In this document: positions 1-15,000 of the stretch, one piece after another
How positions within the stretch are numbered: the stretch's first letter is position 1
Layout: every line of letters starts with the position of its first letter
Assembly (NCBI RefSeq): GCF_024713975.1
Contig: NC_091112.1
Coordinates: 3,351,001-3,415,000, forward strand
Length of the DNA: 64,000 nt
Source: Paralichthys olivaceus
Lineage: Eukaryota; Chordata; Actinopteri; Pleuronectiformes; Paralichthyidae
Reading direction: 5' to 3'
Position numbers and translations under genes: made by a program
The notes under the pieces: generated by a model
Databases searched by the model: none
Seen by the model: the letters and a program-made list of their open reading frames with translations, nothing else
Told to the model about the DNA's origin: nothing

Positions 1-1
1 T

Positions 2-3000
2 GCTATTAAAAGGGGATATCTTGATGAAAAAACGAGCAAAATTCTATCGAACCCCACTGATGATGCAAAGGGATTCTTTGACCCAAATACAAAAGAAAAC
101 CTCTCTTACTGTCAGCTGATAAGTCAATGTGAGGAGGATCCAGAAAGTGGGCTACTTCTACTACCCCTGTCTGAAGAGAAATCCCATGTATTCCACACAG
201 ATGAACAAATAGTGCTCACATTGAAAAACACAACTATTACCATGAATGCAGGAAAGTACAAAAACAAAGAGGTGACATTGTGGGAAGTGTTGATCTCTGA
301 ATACATATCAGAACAAAAAAGGAAGCAGCTGACACAACAATTCAAGTCAGGAGCCCTGAAAATAGAGGACATCACTGAAATACTCACAGTTATCATTACA
401 GAGGTATCGTCCAAAGAAAAGAAGTTCAGAGGACTTAGAAAGCAGGTCTCAGCCAGCGAGTTGTATGAGTCAAAAATAATCTCAAAGGACCTTTTCACTC
501 AGATTATACAAGGGGAGGTAACAGAGGAGAATGTCAGTAAAATGGAATCAATTCAAAAGTACCTTGGAGCTACAAACTGTATAGCAGGTGTCAGAGTTGA
601 ATCTACAAAGAAAGTTATTAGCATTTATGAAGCAAAGACAAGAGGTTTGCTGCCCCCTGGCACTTCTCTTGTGCTTTTGGAAGCACAAGCAGCAACTGGT
701 TTTGTCATTGACCCAGTGAACAACAAGAAACTTTCAGTCGACCAAGCTGTAGACCAAAGAGTGGTTGGCAGTGAGTGGAAAAATAAACTGCTCTCAGCAG
801 AAAGAGCTGTCACAGGTTACAAAGATCCCTACACTGGAGACACAATTTCTTTGTTCCAAGCCTTGAAAAAAGATCTCATTGTGAAAGATCATGGAATTCG
901 TCTCCTTGAAGCACAAATTGCCACAGGAGGCATCATTGACCCCGTACACAGTCACAGAGTGCCTGTACAGGTGGCTTACCAAAGAGGTTACTTTGATGAA
1001 GAAATGAACCAGATTCTGTCTGATCCTGATGATGACACCAAGGGCTTCTTTGACCCCAACACTCATGAGAACCTCACCTATCTCCAACTGGTGGAGAGAT
1101 GTGTCACTGATCCAAAAACAGGTCTGAACTTACTGGTCATTGTGAAGAAAGGAGAGTTTTATTTCTTTGTTGATGAGGCTACAAAGCTCATTCTGAAATC
1201 TACAACAACAACCAGAGCAGGAGGGAAATACCAAGGAACGACTGTGTGTCTGTGGGATCTGCTTTACTCCAAATACATCACTGAGGAGAGGAGGAGAGAG
1301 CTTGTGCAACAATACAAGTCTGGTTCAATCACACTTGAACGCTTCATGGAAATCATTCTGACCATCATCCAACAACAGACAACAACAACCTCATGCTCAA
1401 CAATCGTCACATGCCAACCTCCAGAAACCAAAGTGGACAGCAGCACATCAAAAACTACCGTCACCACGACTACAATCACAGAGTCAAGTCAACTTCCAAC
1501 GTTCCATGGTATCAGGAAGGATGTCAGTGCTAATGAGCTGCTTGAGTCAAAAATCATCACTGAGGACCTCTACAAAAGTCTGAGGTCTGGAACAGTCACA
1601 GTGACAGAAATTACTAAAATGGACTCAGTGCGTAAGTACCTCGAGGGAACCAACAGCATTGCAGGAGTGTACCTGCAGTCCACCAAGGAGACACTGAGTA
1701 TCTATGAAGCTAAACAACGAGGACTACTGACCCCTGGAACTTCTCTGGTTCTGCTGGAGGCCCAAGCTGCCACTGGTTTTGTTATTGACCCACTGAACAA
1801 CAAGAAACTTTCTGTAGAGGAAGCTGTAGACCAAAGAGTAGTTGGCAGTGAGTGGGGAAAGAAACTGCTCTCAGCAGAAAGAGCCGTCACCGGTTACAAA
1901 GATCCCTACACTGGAAACACAATTTCTTTGTTCCAAGCCTTGAAAAAAGATCTGATTGTGAAAGATCATGGAATTCGTCTCCTTGAAGCACAAATTGCCA
2001 CAGGAGGCATCATTGACCCCGTACACAGTCACAGAGTGCCTGTACAGGTGGCTTACCAAAGAGGTTACTTTGATGAAGAAATGAACCAGATTCTGTCTGA
2101 TCCTGATGATGACACCAAGGGCTTCTTTGACCCCAACACTCAAGAGAACCTCACCTATCTCCAGCTGGTGGAGAGATGTGTCACTGATCCCATCACTGGT
2201 CTTAGTTTACTGGTCATTGTGAAGAAAGGAGAGTTTTATTTCTTTGTTGATGAGAGTACAAAGCTCATTCTGAAATCTACAACAACAACCAGAGCAGGAG
2301 GGAAATACCAAGGAACGACTGTGTGTCTGTGGGATCTGCTTTACTCCAAATACATCACTGAGGAGAGGAGGAGAGAGCTTGTGCAACAATACAAGTCTGG
2401 TTCAATCACACTTGAACGCTTCATGGAAGTCATTCTGACCATCATCCAACAACAGACAACAACAACCTCATGCTCAACAATCGTCACATGCCAACCTCCA
2501 GAAACCAAAGTGGACAGCAGCACATCAAAAACTACCGTCACCACGACTACAATCACAGAGTCAAGTCAACTTCCAACGTTCCATGGTATCAGGAAGGATG
2601 TCAGTGCTAATGAGCTGCTTGAGTCAAAAATCATCACTGAGGACCTCTACAAAAGTCTGAGGTCTGGAACAGTCACAGTGACAGAAATTACTGAAATGGA
2701 CTCAGTGCGTAAGTACCTCGAGGGAACCAACAGCATTGCAGGAGTGTACCTGCAGTCCACCAAGGAGACACTGAGTATCTATGAAGCTAAACAACGAGGA
2801 CTACTGACCCCTGGAACTTCTCTGGTTCTGCTGGAGGCCCAAGCTGCCACTGGTTTTGTTATTGACCCACTGAACAACAAGAAACTTTCTGTAGAGGAAG
2901 CTGTAGACCAAAGAGTAGTTGGCAGTGAGTGGGGAAAGAAACTGCTCTCAGCAGAAAGAGCTGTCACCGGTTACAAAGATCCCTACACTGGAAACACAAT

Positions 3001-6000
3001 TTCTTTGTTCCAAGCCTTGAAAAAAGATCTGATTGTGAAAGATCATGGAATTCGTCTCCTTGAAGCACAAATTGCCACAGGAGGCATCATTGACCCCGTA
3101 CACAGTCACAGAGTGCCTGTACAGGTGGCTTACCAAAGAGGTTACTTTGATGAAGAAATGAACCAGATTCTGTCTGATCCTGATGATGACACCAAGGGCT
3201 TCTTTGACCCCAACACTCAAGAGAACCTCACCTATCTCCAGCTGGTGGAGAGATGTGTCACTGATGCCATCACAGGTCTTAGTTTACTGGTCATTGTGAA
3301 GAAAGGAGAGTTTTATTTCTTTGTTGATGAGGCTACAAAGCTTATTCTGAAATCTACAACAACAACCAGAGCAGGAGGGAAATACCAAGGAAAGACTGTG
3401 TGTCTGTGGGATCTGCTTTACTCCAAATACATCACTGAGGAGAGGAGGAGAGAGCTTGTGCAACAATACAAGTCTGGTTCAATCACACTTGAACGCTTCA
3501 TGGAAGTCATTCTGACCATCATCCAACAACAGACAACAACAACCTCATGCTCAACAATCGTCACATGCCAACCTCCAGAAACCAAAGTGGACAGCAGCAC
3601 ATCAAAAACTACCGTCACCACGACTACAATCACAGAGTCAAGTCAACTTCCAACGTTCCATGGTATCAGGAAGGATGTCAGTGCTAATGAGCTGCTTGAG
3701 TCAAAAATCATCACTGAGGACCTCTACAAAAGTCTGAGGTCTGGAACAGTCACAGTGACAGAAATTACTGAAATGGACTCAGTGCGTAAGTACCTCGAGG
3801 GAACCAACAGCATTGCAGGAGTGTACCTGCAGTCCACCAAGGAGACACTGAGTATCTATGAAGCTAAACAACGAGGACTACTGACCCCTGGAACTTCTCT
3901 GGTTCTGCTGGAGGCCCAAGCTGCCACTGGTTTTGTTATTGACCCACTGAACAACAAGAAACTTTCTGTAGAGGAAGCTGTAGACCAAAGAGTAGTTGGC
4001 AGTGAGTGGGGAAAGAAACTGCTCTCAGCAGAAAGAGCTGTCACCGGTTACAAAGATCCCTACACTGGAAACACAATTTCTTTGTTCCAAGCCTTGAAAA
4101 AAGATCTGATTGTGAAAGATCATGGAATTCGTCTCCTTGAAGCACAAATTGCCACAGGAGGCATCATTGACCCCGTACACAGTCACAGAGTGCCTGTACA
4201 GGTGGCTTACCAAAGAGGTTACTTTGATGAACAAATGAACCAGATTCTGTCTGATCCTGATGATGACACCAAGGGCTTCTTTGACCCCAACACTCAAGAG
4301 AACCTCACCTATCTCCAGCTGGTGGAGAGATGTGTCACTGATCCCATCACAGGTCTTAGTTTACTGGTCATTGTGAAGAAAGGAGAGTTTTATTTCTTTG
4401 TTGATGAGGCTACAAAGCTTATTCTGAAATCTACAACAACAACCAGAGCAGGAGGGAAATACCAAGGAAAGACTGTGTGTCTGTGGGATCTGCTTTACTC
4501 CAAATACATCACTGAGGAGAGGAGGAGAGAGCTTGTGCAACAATACAAGTCTGGTTCAATCACACTTGAACGCTTCATGGAAGTCATTCTGACCATCATC
4601 CAACAACAGACAACAACAACCTCATGCTCAACAATCGTCACATGCCAACCTCCAGAAACCAAAGTGGACAGCAGCACATCAAAAACTACCGTCACCACGA
4701 CTACAATCACAGAGTCAAGTCAACTTCCAACGTTCCATGGTATCAGGAAGGATGTCAGTGCTAATGAGCTGCTTGAGTCAAAAATCATCACTGAGGACCT
4801 CTACAAAAGTCTGAGGTCTGGAACAGTCACAGTGACAGAAATTACTGAAATGGACTCAGTGCGTAAGTACCTCGAGGGAACCAACAGCATTGCAGGAGTG
4901 TACCTGCAGTCCACCAAGGAGACACTGAGTATCTATGAAGCTAAACAACGAGGACTACTGACCCCTGGAACTTCTCTGGTTCTGCTGGAGGCCCAAGCTG
5001 CCACTGGTTTTGTTATTGACCCACTGAACAACAAGAAACTTTCTGTAGAGGAAGCTGTAGACCAAAGAGTAGTTGGCAGTGAGTGGGGAAAGAAACTGCT
5101 CTCAGCAGAAAGAGCTGTCACCGGTTACAAAGATCCCTACACTGGAAACACAATTTCTTTGTTCCAAGCCTTGAAAAAAGATCTGATTGTGAAAGATCAT
5201 GGAATTCGTCTCCTTGAAGCACAAATTGCCACAGGAGGCATCATTGACCCCGTACACAGTCACAGAGTGCCTGTACAGGTGGCTTACCAAAGAGGTTACT
5301 TTGATGAAGAAATGAACCAGATTCTGTCTGATCCTGATGATGACACCAAGGGCTTCTTTGACCCCAACACTCAAGAGAACCTCACCTATCTCCAGCTGGT
5401 GGAGAGATGTGTCACTGATCCCATCACTGGTCTTAGTTTACTGGTCATTGTGAAGAAAGGAGAGTTTTATTTCTTTGTTGATGAGAGTACAAAGCTCATT
5501 CTGAAATCTACAACAACAACCAGAGCAGGAGGGAAATACCAAGGAAAGACTGTGTGTCTGTGGGATCTGCTTTACTCCAAATACATCACTGAGGAGAGGA
5601 GGAGAGAGCTTGTGCAACAATACAAGTCTGGTTCAATCACACTTGAACGCTTCATGGAAGTCATTCTGACCATCATCCAACAACAGACAACAACAACCTC
5701 ATGCTCAACAATCGTCACATGCCAACCTCCAGAAACCAAAGTGGACAGCAGCACATCAAAAACTACCGTCACCACGACTACAATCACAGAGTCAAGTCAA
5801 CTTCCAACGTTCCATGGTATCAGGAAGGATGTCAGTGCTAATGAGCTGCTTGAGTCAAAAATCATCACTGAGGACCTCTACAAAAGTCTGAGGTCTGGAA
5901 CAGTCACAGTGACAGAAATTACTGAAATGGACTCAGTGCGTAAGTACCTCGAGGGAACCAACAGCATTGCAGGAGTGTACCTGCAGTCCACCAAGGAGAC

Positions 6001-9000
6001 ACTGAGTATCTATGAAGCTAAACAACGAGGACTACTGACCCCTGGAACTTCTCTGGTTCTGCTGGAGGCCCAAGCTGCCACTGGTTTTGTTATTGACCCA
6101 CTGAACAACAAGAAACTTTCTGTAGAGGAAGCTGTAGACCAAAGAGTAGTTGGCAGTGAGTGGGGAAAGAAACTGCTCTCAGCAGAAAGAGCTGTCACCG
6201 GTTACAAAGATCCCTACACTGGAAACACAATTTCTTTGTTCCAAGCCTTGAAAAAAGATCTGATTGTGAAAGATCATGGAATTCGTCTCCTTGAAGCACA
6301 AATTGCCACAGGAGGCATCATTGACCCCGTACACAGTCACAGAGTGCCTGTACAGGTGGCTTACCAAAGAGGTTACTTTGATGAAGAAATGAACCAGATT
6401 CTGTCTGATCCTGATGATGACACCAAGGGCTTCTTTGACCCCAACACTCAAGAGAACCTCACCTATCTCCAGCTGGTGGAGAGATGTGTCACTGATCCCA
6501 TCACAGGTCTTAGTTTACTGGTCATTGTGAAGAAAGGAGAGTTTTATTTCTTTGTTGATGAGGCTACAAAGCTTATTCTGAAATCTACAACAACAACCAG
6601 AGCAGGAGGGAAATACCAAGGAAAGACTGTGTGTCTGTGGGATCTGCTTTACTCCAAATACATCACTGAGGAGAGGAGGAGAGAGCTTGTGCAACAATAC
6701 AAGTCTGGTTCAATCACACTTGAACGCTTCATGGAAGTCATTCTGACCATCATCCAACAACAGACAACAACAACCTCATGCTCAACAATCGTCACATGCC
6801 AACCTCCAGAAACCAAAGTGGACAGCAGCACATCAAAAACTACCGTCACCACGACTACAATCACAGAGTCAAGTCAACTTCCAACGTTCCATGGTATCAG
6901 GAAGGATGTCAGTGCTAATGAGCTGCTTGAGTCAAAAATCATCACTGAGGACCTCTACAAAAGTCTGAGGTCTGGAACAGTCACAGTGACAGAAATTACT
7001 GAAATGGACTCAGTGCGTAAGTACCTCGAGGGAACCAACAGCATTGCAGGAGTGTACCTGCAGTCCACCAAGGAGACACTGAGTATCTATGAAGCTAAAC
7101 AACGAGGACTACTGACCCCTGGAACTTCTCTGGTTCTGCTGGAGGCCCAAGCTGCCACTGGTTTTGTTATTGACCCACTGAACAACAAGAAACTTTCTGT
7201 AGAGGAAGCTGTAGACCAAAGAGTAGTTGGCAGTGAGTGGGGAAAGAAACTGCTCTCAGCAGAAAGAGCTGTCACCGGTTACAAAGATCCCTACACTGGA
7301 AACACAATTTCTTTGTTCCAAGCCTTGAAAAAAGATCTGATTGTGAAAGATCATGGAATTCGTCTCCTTGAAGCACAAATTGCCACAGGAGGCATCATTG
7401 ACCCCGTACACAGTCACAGAGTGCCTGTACAGGTGGCTTACCAAAGAGGTTACTTTGATGAACAAATGAACCAGATTCTGTCTGATCCTGATGATGACAC
7501 CAAGGGCTTCTTTGACCCCAACACTCAAGAGAACCTCACCTATCTCCAGCTGGTGGAGAGATGTGTCACTGATCCCATCACAGGTCTTAGTTTACTGGTC
7601 ATTGTGAAGAAAGGAGAGTTTTATTTCTTTGTTGATGAGGCTACAAAGCTTATTCTGAAATCTACAACAACAACCAGAGCAGGAGGGAAATACCAAGGAA
7701 AGACTGTGTGTCTGTGGGATCTGCTTTACTCCAAATACATCACTGAGGAGAGGAGGAGAGAGCTTGTGCAACAATACAAGTCTGGTTCAATCACACTTGA
7801 ACGCTTCATGGAAGTCATTCTGACCATCATCCAACAACAGACAACAACAACCTCATGCTCAACAATCGTCACATGCCAACCTCCAGAAACCAAAGTGGAC
7901 AGCAGCACATCAAAAACTACCGTCACCACGACTACAATCACAGAGTCAAGTCAACTTCCAACGTTCCATGGTATCAGGAAGGATGTCAGTGCTAATGAGC
8001 TGCTTGAGTCAAAAATCATCACTGAGGACCTCTACAAAAGTCTGAGGTCTGGAACAGTCACAGTGACAGAAATTACTGAAATGGACTCAGTGCGTAAGTA
8101 CCTCGAGGGAACCAACAGCATTGCAGGAGTGTACCTGCAGTCCACCAAGGAGACACTGAGTATCTATGAAGCTAAACAACGAGGACTACTGACCCCTGGA
8201 ACTTCTCTGGTTCTGCTGGAGGCCCAAGCTGCCACTGGTTTTGTTATTGACCCACTGAACAACAAGAAACTTTCTGTAGAGGAAGCTGTAGACCAAAGAG
8301 TAGTTGGCAGTGAGTGGGGAAAGAAACTGCTCTCAGCAGAAAGAGCCGTCACCGGTTACAAAGATCCCTACACTGGAAACACAATTTCTTTGTTCCAAGC
8401 CTTGAAAAAAGATCTGATTGTGAAAGATCATGGAATTCGTCTCCTTGAAGCACAAATTGCCACAGGAGGCATCATTGACCCCGTACACAGTCACAGAGTG
8501 CCTGTACAGGTGGCTTACCAAAGAGGTTACTTTGATGAAGAAATGAACCAGATTCTGTCTGATCCTGATGATGACACCAAGGGCTTCTTTGACCCCAACA
8601 CTCAAGAGAACCTCACCTATCTCCAGCTGGTGGAGAGATGTGTCACTGATCCCATCACAGGTCTTAGTTTACTGGTCATTGTGAAGAAAGGAGAGTTTTA
8701 TTTCTTTGTTGATGAGGCTACAAAGCTCATTCTGAAATCTACAACAACAACCAGAGCAGGAGGGAAATACCAAGGAAAGACTGTGTGTCTGTGGGATCTG
8801 CTTTACTCCAAATACATCACTGAGGAGAGGAGGAGAGAGCTTGTGCAACAATACAAGTCTGGTTCAATCACACTTGAACGCTTCATGGAAGTCATTCTGA
8901 CCATCATCCAACAACAGACAACAACAACCTCATGCTCAACAATCGTCACATGCCAACCTCCAGAAACCAAAGTGGACAGCAGCACATCAAAAACTACCGT

Positions 9001-12000
9001 CACCACGACTACAATCACAGAGTCAAGTCAACTTCCAACGTTCCATGGTATCAGGAAGGATGTCAGTGCTAATGAGCTGCTTGAGTCAAAAATCATCACT
9101 GAGGACCTCTACAAAAGTCTGAGGTCTGGAACAGTCACAGTGACAGAAATTACTGAAATGGACTCAGTGCGTAAGTACCTCGAGGGAACCAACAGCATTG
9201 CAGGAGTGTACCTGCAGTCCACCAAGGAGACACTGAGTATCTATGAAGCTAAACAACGAGGACTACTGACCCCTGGAACTTCTCTGGTTCTGCTGGAGGC
9301 CCAAGCTGCCACTGGTTTTGTTATTGACCCACTGAACAACAAGAAACTTTCTGTAGAGGAAGCTGTAGACCAAAGAGTAGTTGGCAGTGAGTGGGGAAAG
9401 AAACTGCTCTCAGCAGAAAGAGCCGTCACCGGTTACAAAGATCCCTACACTGGAAACACAATTTCTTTGTTCCAAGCCTTGAAAAAAGATCTGATTGTGA
9501 AAGATCATGGAATTCGTCTCCTTGAAGCACAAATTGCCACAGGAGGCATCATTGACCCCGTACACAGTCACAGAGTGCCTGTACAGGTGGCTTACCAAAG
9601 AGGTTACTTTGATGAAGAAATGAACCAGATTCTGTCTGATCCTGATGATGACACCAAGGGCTTCTTTGACCCCAACACTCAAGAGAACCTCACCTATCTC
9701 CAGCTGGTGGAGAGATGTGTCACTGATCCCATCACAGGTCTTAGTTTACTGGTCATTGTGAAGAAAGGAGAGTTTTATTTCTTTGTTGATGAGGCTACAA
9801 AGCTCATTCTGAAATCTACAACAACAACCAGAGCAGGAGGGAAATACCAAGGAAAGACTGTGTGTCTGTGGGATCTGCTTTACTCCAAATACATCACTGA
9901 GGAGAGGAGGAGAGAGCTTGTGCAACAATACAAGTCTGGTTCAATCACACTTGAACGCTTCATGGAAATCATTCTGACCATCATCCAACAACAGACAACA
10001 ACAACCTCATGCTCAACAATCGTCACATGCCAAACTCCAGAAACCAAAGTGGACAGCAGCACATCAAAAACTACAGTCACCACGACTACAATCACAGAGT
10101 CAAGTCAACTTCCAACGTTCCATGGTATCAGGAAGGATGTCAGTGCTAATGAGCTGCTTGAGTCAAAAATCATCACTGAGGACCTCTACAAAAGTCTGAG
10201 GTCTGGAACAGTCACAGTGACAGAAATTACTGAAATGGACTCAGTGCGTAAGTACCTCGAGGGAACCAACAGCATTGCAGGAGTGTACCTGCAGTCCACC
10301 AAGGAGACACTGAGTATCTATGAAGCTAAACAACGAGGACTACTGACACCTGGAACTTCTCTGGTTCTGCTGGAGGCCCAAGCTGCCACTGGTTTTGTTA
10401 TTGACCCACTGAACAACAAGAAACTTTCTGTAGAGGAAGCTGTAGACCAAAGAGTAGTTGGCAGTGAGTGGGGAAAGAAACTGCTCTCAGCAGAAAGAGC
10501 CGTCACCGGTTACAAAGATCCCTACACTGGAAACACAATTTCTTTGTTCCAAGCCTTGAAAAAAGATCTGATTGTGAAAGATCATGGAATTCGTCTCCTT
10601 GAAGCACAAATTGCCACAGGAGGCATCATTGACCCCGTACACAGTCACAGAGTGCCTGTACAGGTGGCTTACCAAAGAGGTTACTTTGATGAAGAAATGA
10701 ACCAGATTCTGTCTGATCCTGATGATGACACCAAGGGCTTCTTTGACCCCAACACTCAAGAGAACCTCACCTATCTCCAGCTGGTGGAGAGATGTGTCAC
10801 TGATCCCATCACAGGTCTTAGTTTACTGGTCATTGTGAAGAAAGGAGAGTTTTATTTCTTTGTTGATGAGGCTACAAAGCTTATTCTGAAATCTACAACA
10901 ACAACCAGAGCAGGAGGGAAATACCAAGGAAAGACTGTGTGTCTGTGGGATCTGCTTTACTCCAAATACATCACTGAGGAGAGGAGGAGAGAGCTTGTGC
11001 AACAATACAAGTCTGGTTCAATCACACTTGAACGCTTCATGGAAGTCATTCTGACCATCATCCAACAACAGACAACAACAACCTCATGCTCAACAATCGT
11101 CACATGCCAACCTCCAGAAACCAAAGTGGACAGCAGCACATCAAAAACTACCGTCACCACGACTACAATCACAGAGTCAAGTCAACTTCCAACGTTCCAT
11201 GGTATCAGGAAGGATGTCAGTGCTAATGAGCTGCTTGAGTCAAAAATCATCACTGAGGACCTCTACAAAAGTCTGAGGTCTGGAACAGTCACAGTGACAG
11301 AAATTACTGAAATGGACTCAGTGCGTAAGTACCTCGAGGGAACCAACAGCATTGCAGGAGTGTACCTGCAGTCCACCAAGGAGACACTGAGTATCTATGA
11401 AGCTAAACAACGAGGACTACTGACCCCTGGAACTTCTCTGGTTCTGCTGGAGGCCCAAGCTGCCACTGGTTTTGTTATTGACCCACTGAACAACAAGAAA
11501 CTTTCTGTAGAGGAAGCTGTAGACCAAAGAGTAGTTGGCAGTGAGTGGGGAAAGAAACTGCTCTCAGCAGAAAGAGCCGTCACCGGTTACAAAGATCCCT
11601 ACACTGGAAACACAATTTCTTTGTTCCAAGCCTTGAAAAAAGATCTGATTGTGAAAGATCATGGAATTCGTCTCCTTGAAGCACAAATTGCCACAGGAGG
11701 CATCATTGACCCCGTACACAGTCACAGAGTGCCTGTACAGGTGGCTTACCAAAGAGGTTACTTTGATGAAGAAATGAACCAGATTCTGTCTGATCCTGAT
11801 GATGACACCAAGGGCTTCTTTGACCCCAACACTCAAGAGAACCTCACCTATCTCCAGCTGGTGGAGAGATGTGTCACTGATCCCATCACAGGTCTTAGTT
11901 TACTGGTCATTGTGAAGAAAGGAGAGTTTTATTTCTTTGTTGATGAGGCTACAAAGCTCATTCTGAAATCTACAACAACAACCAGAGCAGGAGGGAAATA

Positions 12001-15000
12001 CCAAGGAAAGACTGTGTGTCTGTGGGATCTGCTTTACTCCAAATACATCACTGAGGAGAGGAGGAGAGAGCTTGTGCAACAATACAAGTCTGGTTCAATC
12101 ACACTTGAACGCTTCATGGAAGTCATTCTGACCATCATCCAACAACAGACAACAACAACCTCATGCTCAACAATCGTCACATGCCAACCTCCAGAAACCA
12201 AAGTGGACAGCAGCACATCAAAAACTACCGTCACCACGACTACAATCACAGAGTCAAGTCAACTTCCAACGTTCCATGGTATCAGGAAGGATGTCAGTGC
12301 TAATGAGCTGCTTGAGTCAAAAATCATCACTGAGGACCTCTACAAAAGTCTGAGGTCTGGAACAGTCACAGTGACAGAAATTACTGAAATGGACTCAGTG
12401 CGTAAGTACCTCGAGGGAACCAACAGCATTGCAGGAGTGTACCTGCAGTCCACCAAGGAGACACTGAGTATCTATGAAGCTAAACAACGAGGACTACTGA
12501 CCCCTGGAACTTCTCTGGTTCTGCTGGAGGCCCAAGCTGCCACTGGTTTTGTTATTGACCCACTGAACAACAAGAAACTTTCTGTAGAGGAAGCTGTAGA
12601 CCAAAGAGTAGTTGGCAGTGAGTGGGGAAAGAAACTGCTCTCAGCAGAAAGAGCCGTCACCGGTTACAAAGATCCCTACACTGGAAACACAATTTCTTTG
12701 TTCCAAGCCTTGAAAAAAGATCTGATTGTGAAAGATCATGGAATTCGTCTCCTTGAAGCACAAATTGCCACAGGAGGCATCATTGACCCCGTACACAGTC
12801 ACAGAGTGCCTGTACAGGTGGCTTACCAAAGAGGTTACTTTGATGAAGAAATGAACCAGATTCTGTCTGATCCTGATGATGACACCAAGGGCTTCTTTGA
12901 CCCCAACACTCAAGAGAACCTCACCTATCTCCAGCTGGTGGAGAGATGTGTCACTGATCCCATCACAGGTCTTAGTTTACTGGTCATTGTGAAGAAAGGA
13001 GAGTTTTATTTCTTTGTTGATGAGGCTACAAAGCTCATTCTGAAATCTACAACAACAACCAGAGCAGGAGGGAAATACCAAGGAAAGACTGTGTGTCTGT
13101 GGGATCTGCTTTACTCCAAATACATCACTGAGGAGAGGAGGAGAGAGCTTGTGCAACAATACAAGTCTGGTTCAATCACACTTGAACGCTTCATGGAAAT
13201 CATTCTGACCATCATCCAACAACAGACAACAACAACCTCATGCTCAACAATCGTCACATGCCAAACTCCAGAAACCAAAGTGGACAGCAGCACATCAAAA
13301 ACTACAGTCACCACGACTACAATCACAGAGTCAAGTCAACTTCCAACGTTCCATGGTATCAGGAAGGATGTCAGTGCTAATGAGCTGCTTGAGTCAAAAA
13401 TCATCACTGAGGACCTCTACAAAAGTCTGAGGTCTGGAACAGTCACAGTGACAGAAATTACTGAAATGGACTCAGTGCGTAAGTACCTCGAGGGAACCAA
13501 CAGCATTGCAGGAGTGTACCTGCAGTCCACCAAGGAGACACTGAGTATCTATGAAGCTAAACAACGAGGACTACTGACACCTGGAACTTCTCTGGTTCTG
13601 CTGGAGGCCCAAGCTGCCACTGGTTTTGTTATTGACCCACTGAACAACAAGAAACTTTCTGTAGAGGAAGCTGTAGACCAAAGAGTAGTTGGCAGTGAGT
13701 GGGGAAAGAAACTGCTCTCAGCAGAAAGAGCCGTCACCGGTTACAAAGATCCCTACACTGGAAACACAATTTCTTTGTTCCAAGCCTTGAAAAAAGATCT
13801 GATTGTGAAAGATCATGGAATTCGTCTCCTTGAAGCACAAATTGCCACAGGAGGCATCATTGACCCCATACACAGTCACAGAGTGCCTGTACAGGTGGCT
13901 TACCAAAGAGGTTACTTTGATGAAGAAATGAACCAGATTCTGTCTGATCCTGATGATGACACCAAGGGCTTCTTTGACCCCAACACTCAAGAGAACCTCA
14001 CCTATCTCCAGCTGGTGGAGAGATGTGTCACTGATCCCATCACAGGTCTTAGTTTACTGGTCATTGTGAAGAAAGGAGAGTTTTATTTCTTTGTTGATGA
14101 GGCTACAAAGCTCATTCTGAAATCTACAACAACAACCAGAGCAGGAGGGAAATACCAAGGAACGACTGTGTGTCTGTGGGATCTGCTTTACTCCAAATAC
14201 ATCACTGAGGAGAGGAGGAGAGAGCTTGTGCAGCAATACAAGTCTGGTTCAATCACACTTGAACACTTCATGGAAGTCATTCTGACCATCATCCAACAAC
14301 AGACAACAACAACCTCATGCTCAACAATCGTCACATGCCAACCTCAAGAAACCAAAGTGGACAGCAGCACATCAAAAACTACCGTCACCACGACTACAAT
14401 CACAGAGTCAAGTCAACTTCCATCGTTCCATGGTATCAGGAAGGATGTCAGTGCTAATGAGCTGCTTGAGTCAAAAATCATCACTGAGGACCTCTACAAA
14501 AGTCTGAGGTCTGGAACAGTCACAGTGACAGAAATTACTGAAATGGACTCAGTGCGTAAGTACCTCGAGGGAACCAACAGCATTGCAGGAGTGTACCTGC
14601 AGTCCACCAAGGAGACACTGAGTATCTATGAAGCTAAACAACGAGGACTACTGACCCCTGGAACTTCTCTGGTTCTGCTGGAGGCCCAAGCTGCCACTGG
14701 TTTTGTTATTGACCCACTGAACAACAAGAAACTTTCTGTAGAGGAAGCTGTAGACCAAAGAGTAGTTGGCAGTGAGTGGGGAAAAAAACTGCTCTCAGCA
14801 GAAAGAGCCGTCACCGGTTACAAAGATCCCTACACTGGAAACACAATTTCTTTGTTCCAAGCCTTGAAAAAAGATCTGATTGTGAAAGATCATGGAATTC
14901 GTCTCCTTGAAGCACAAATTGCCACAGGAGGCATCATTGACCCCGTACACAGTCACAGAGTGCCTGTACAGGTGGCTTACCAAAGAGGTTACTTTGATGA

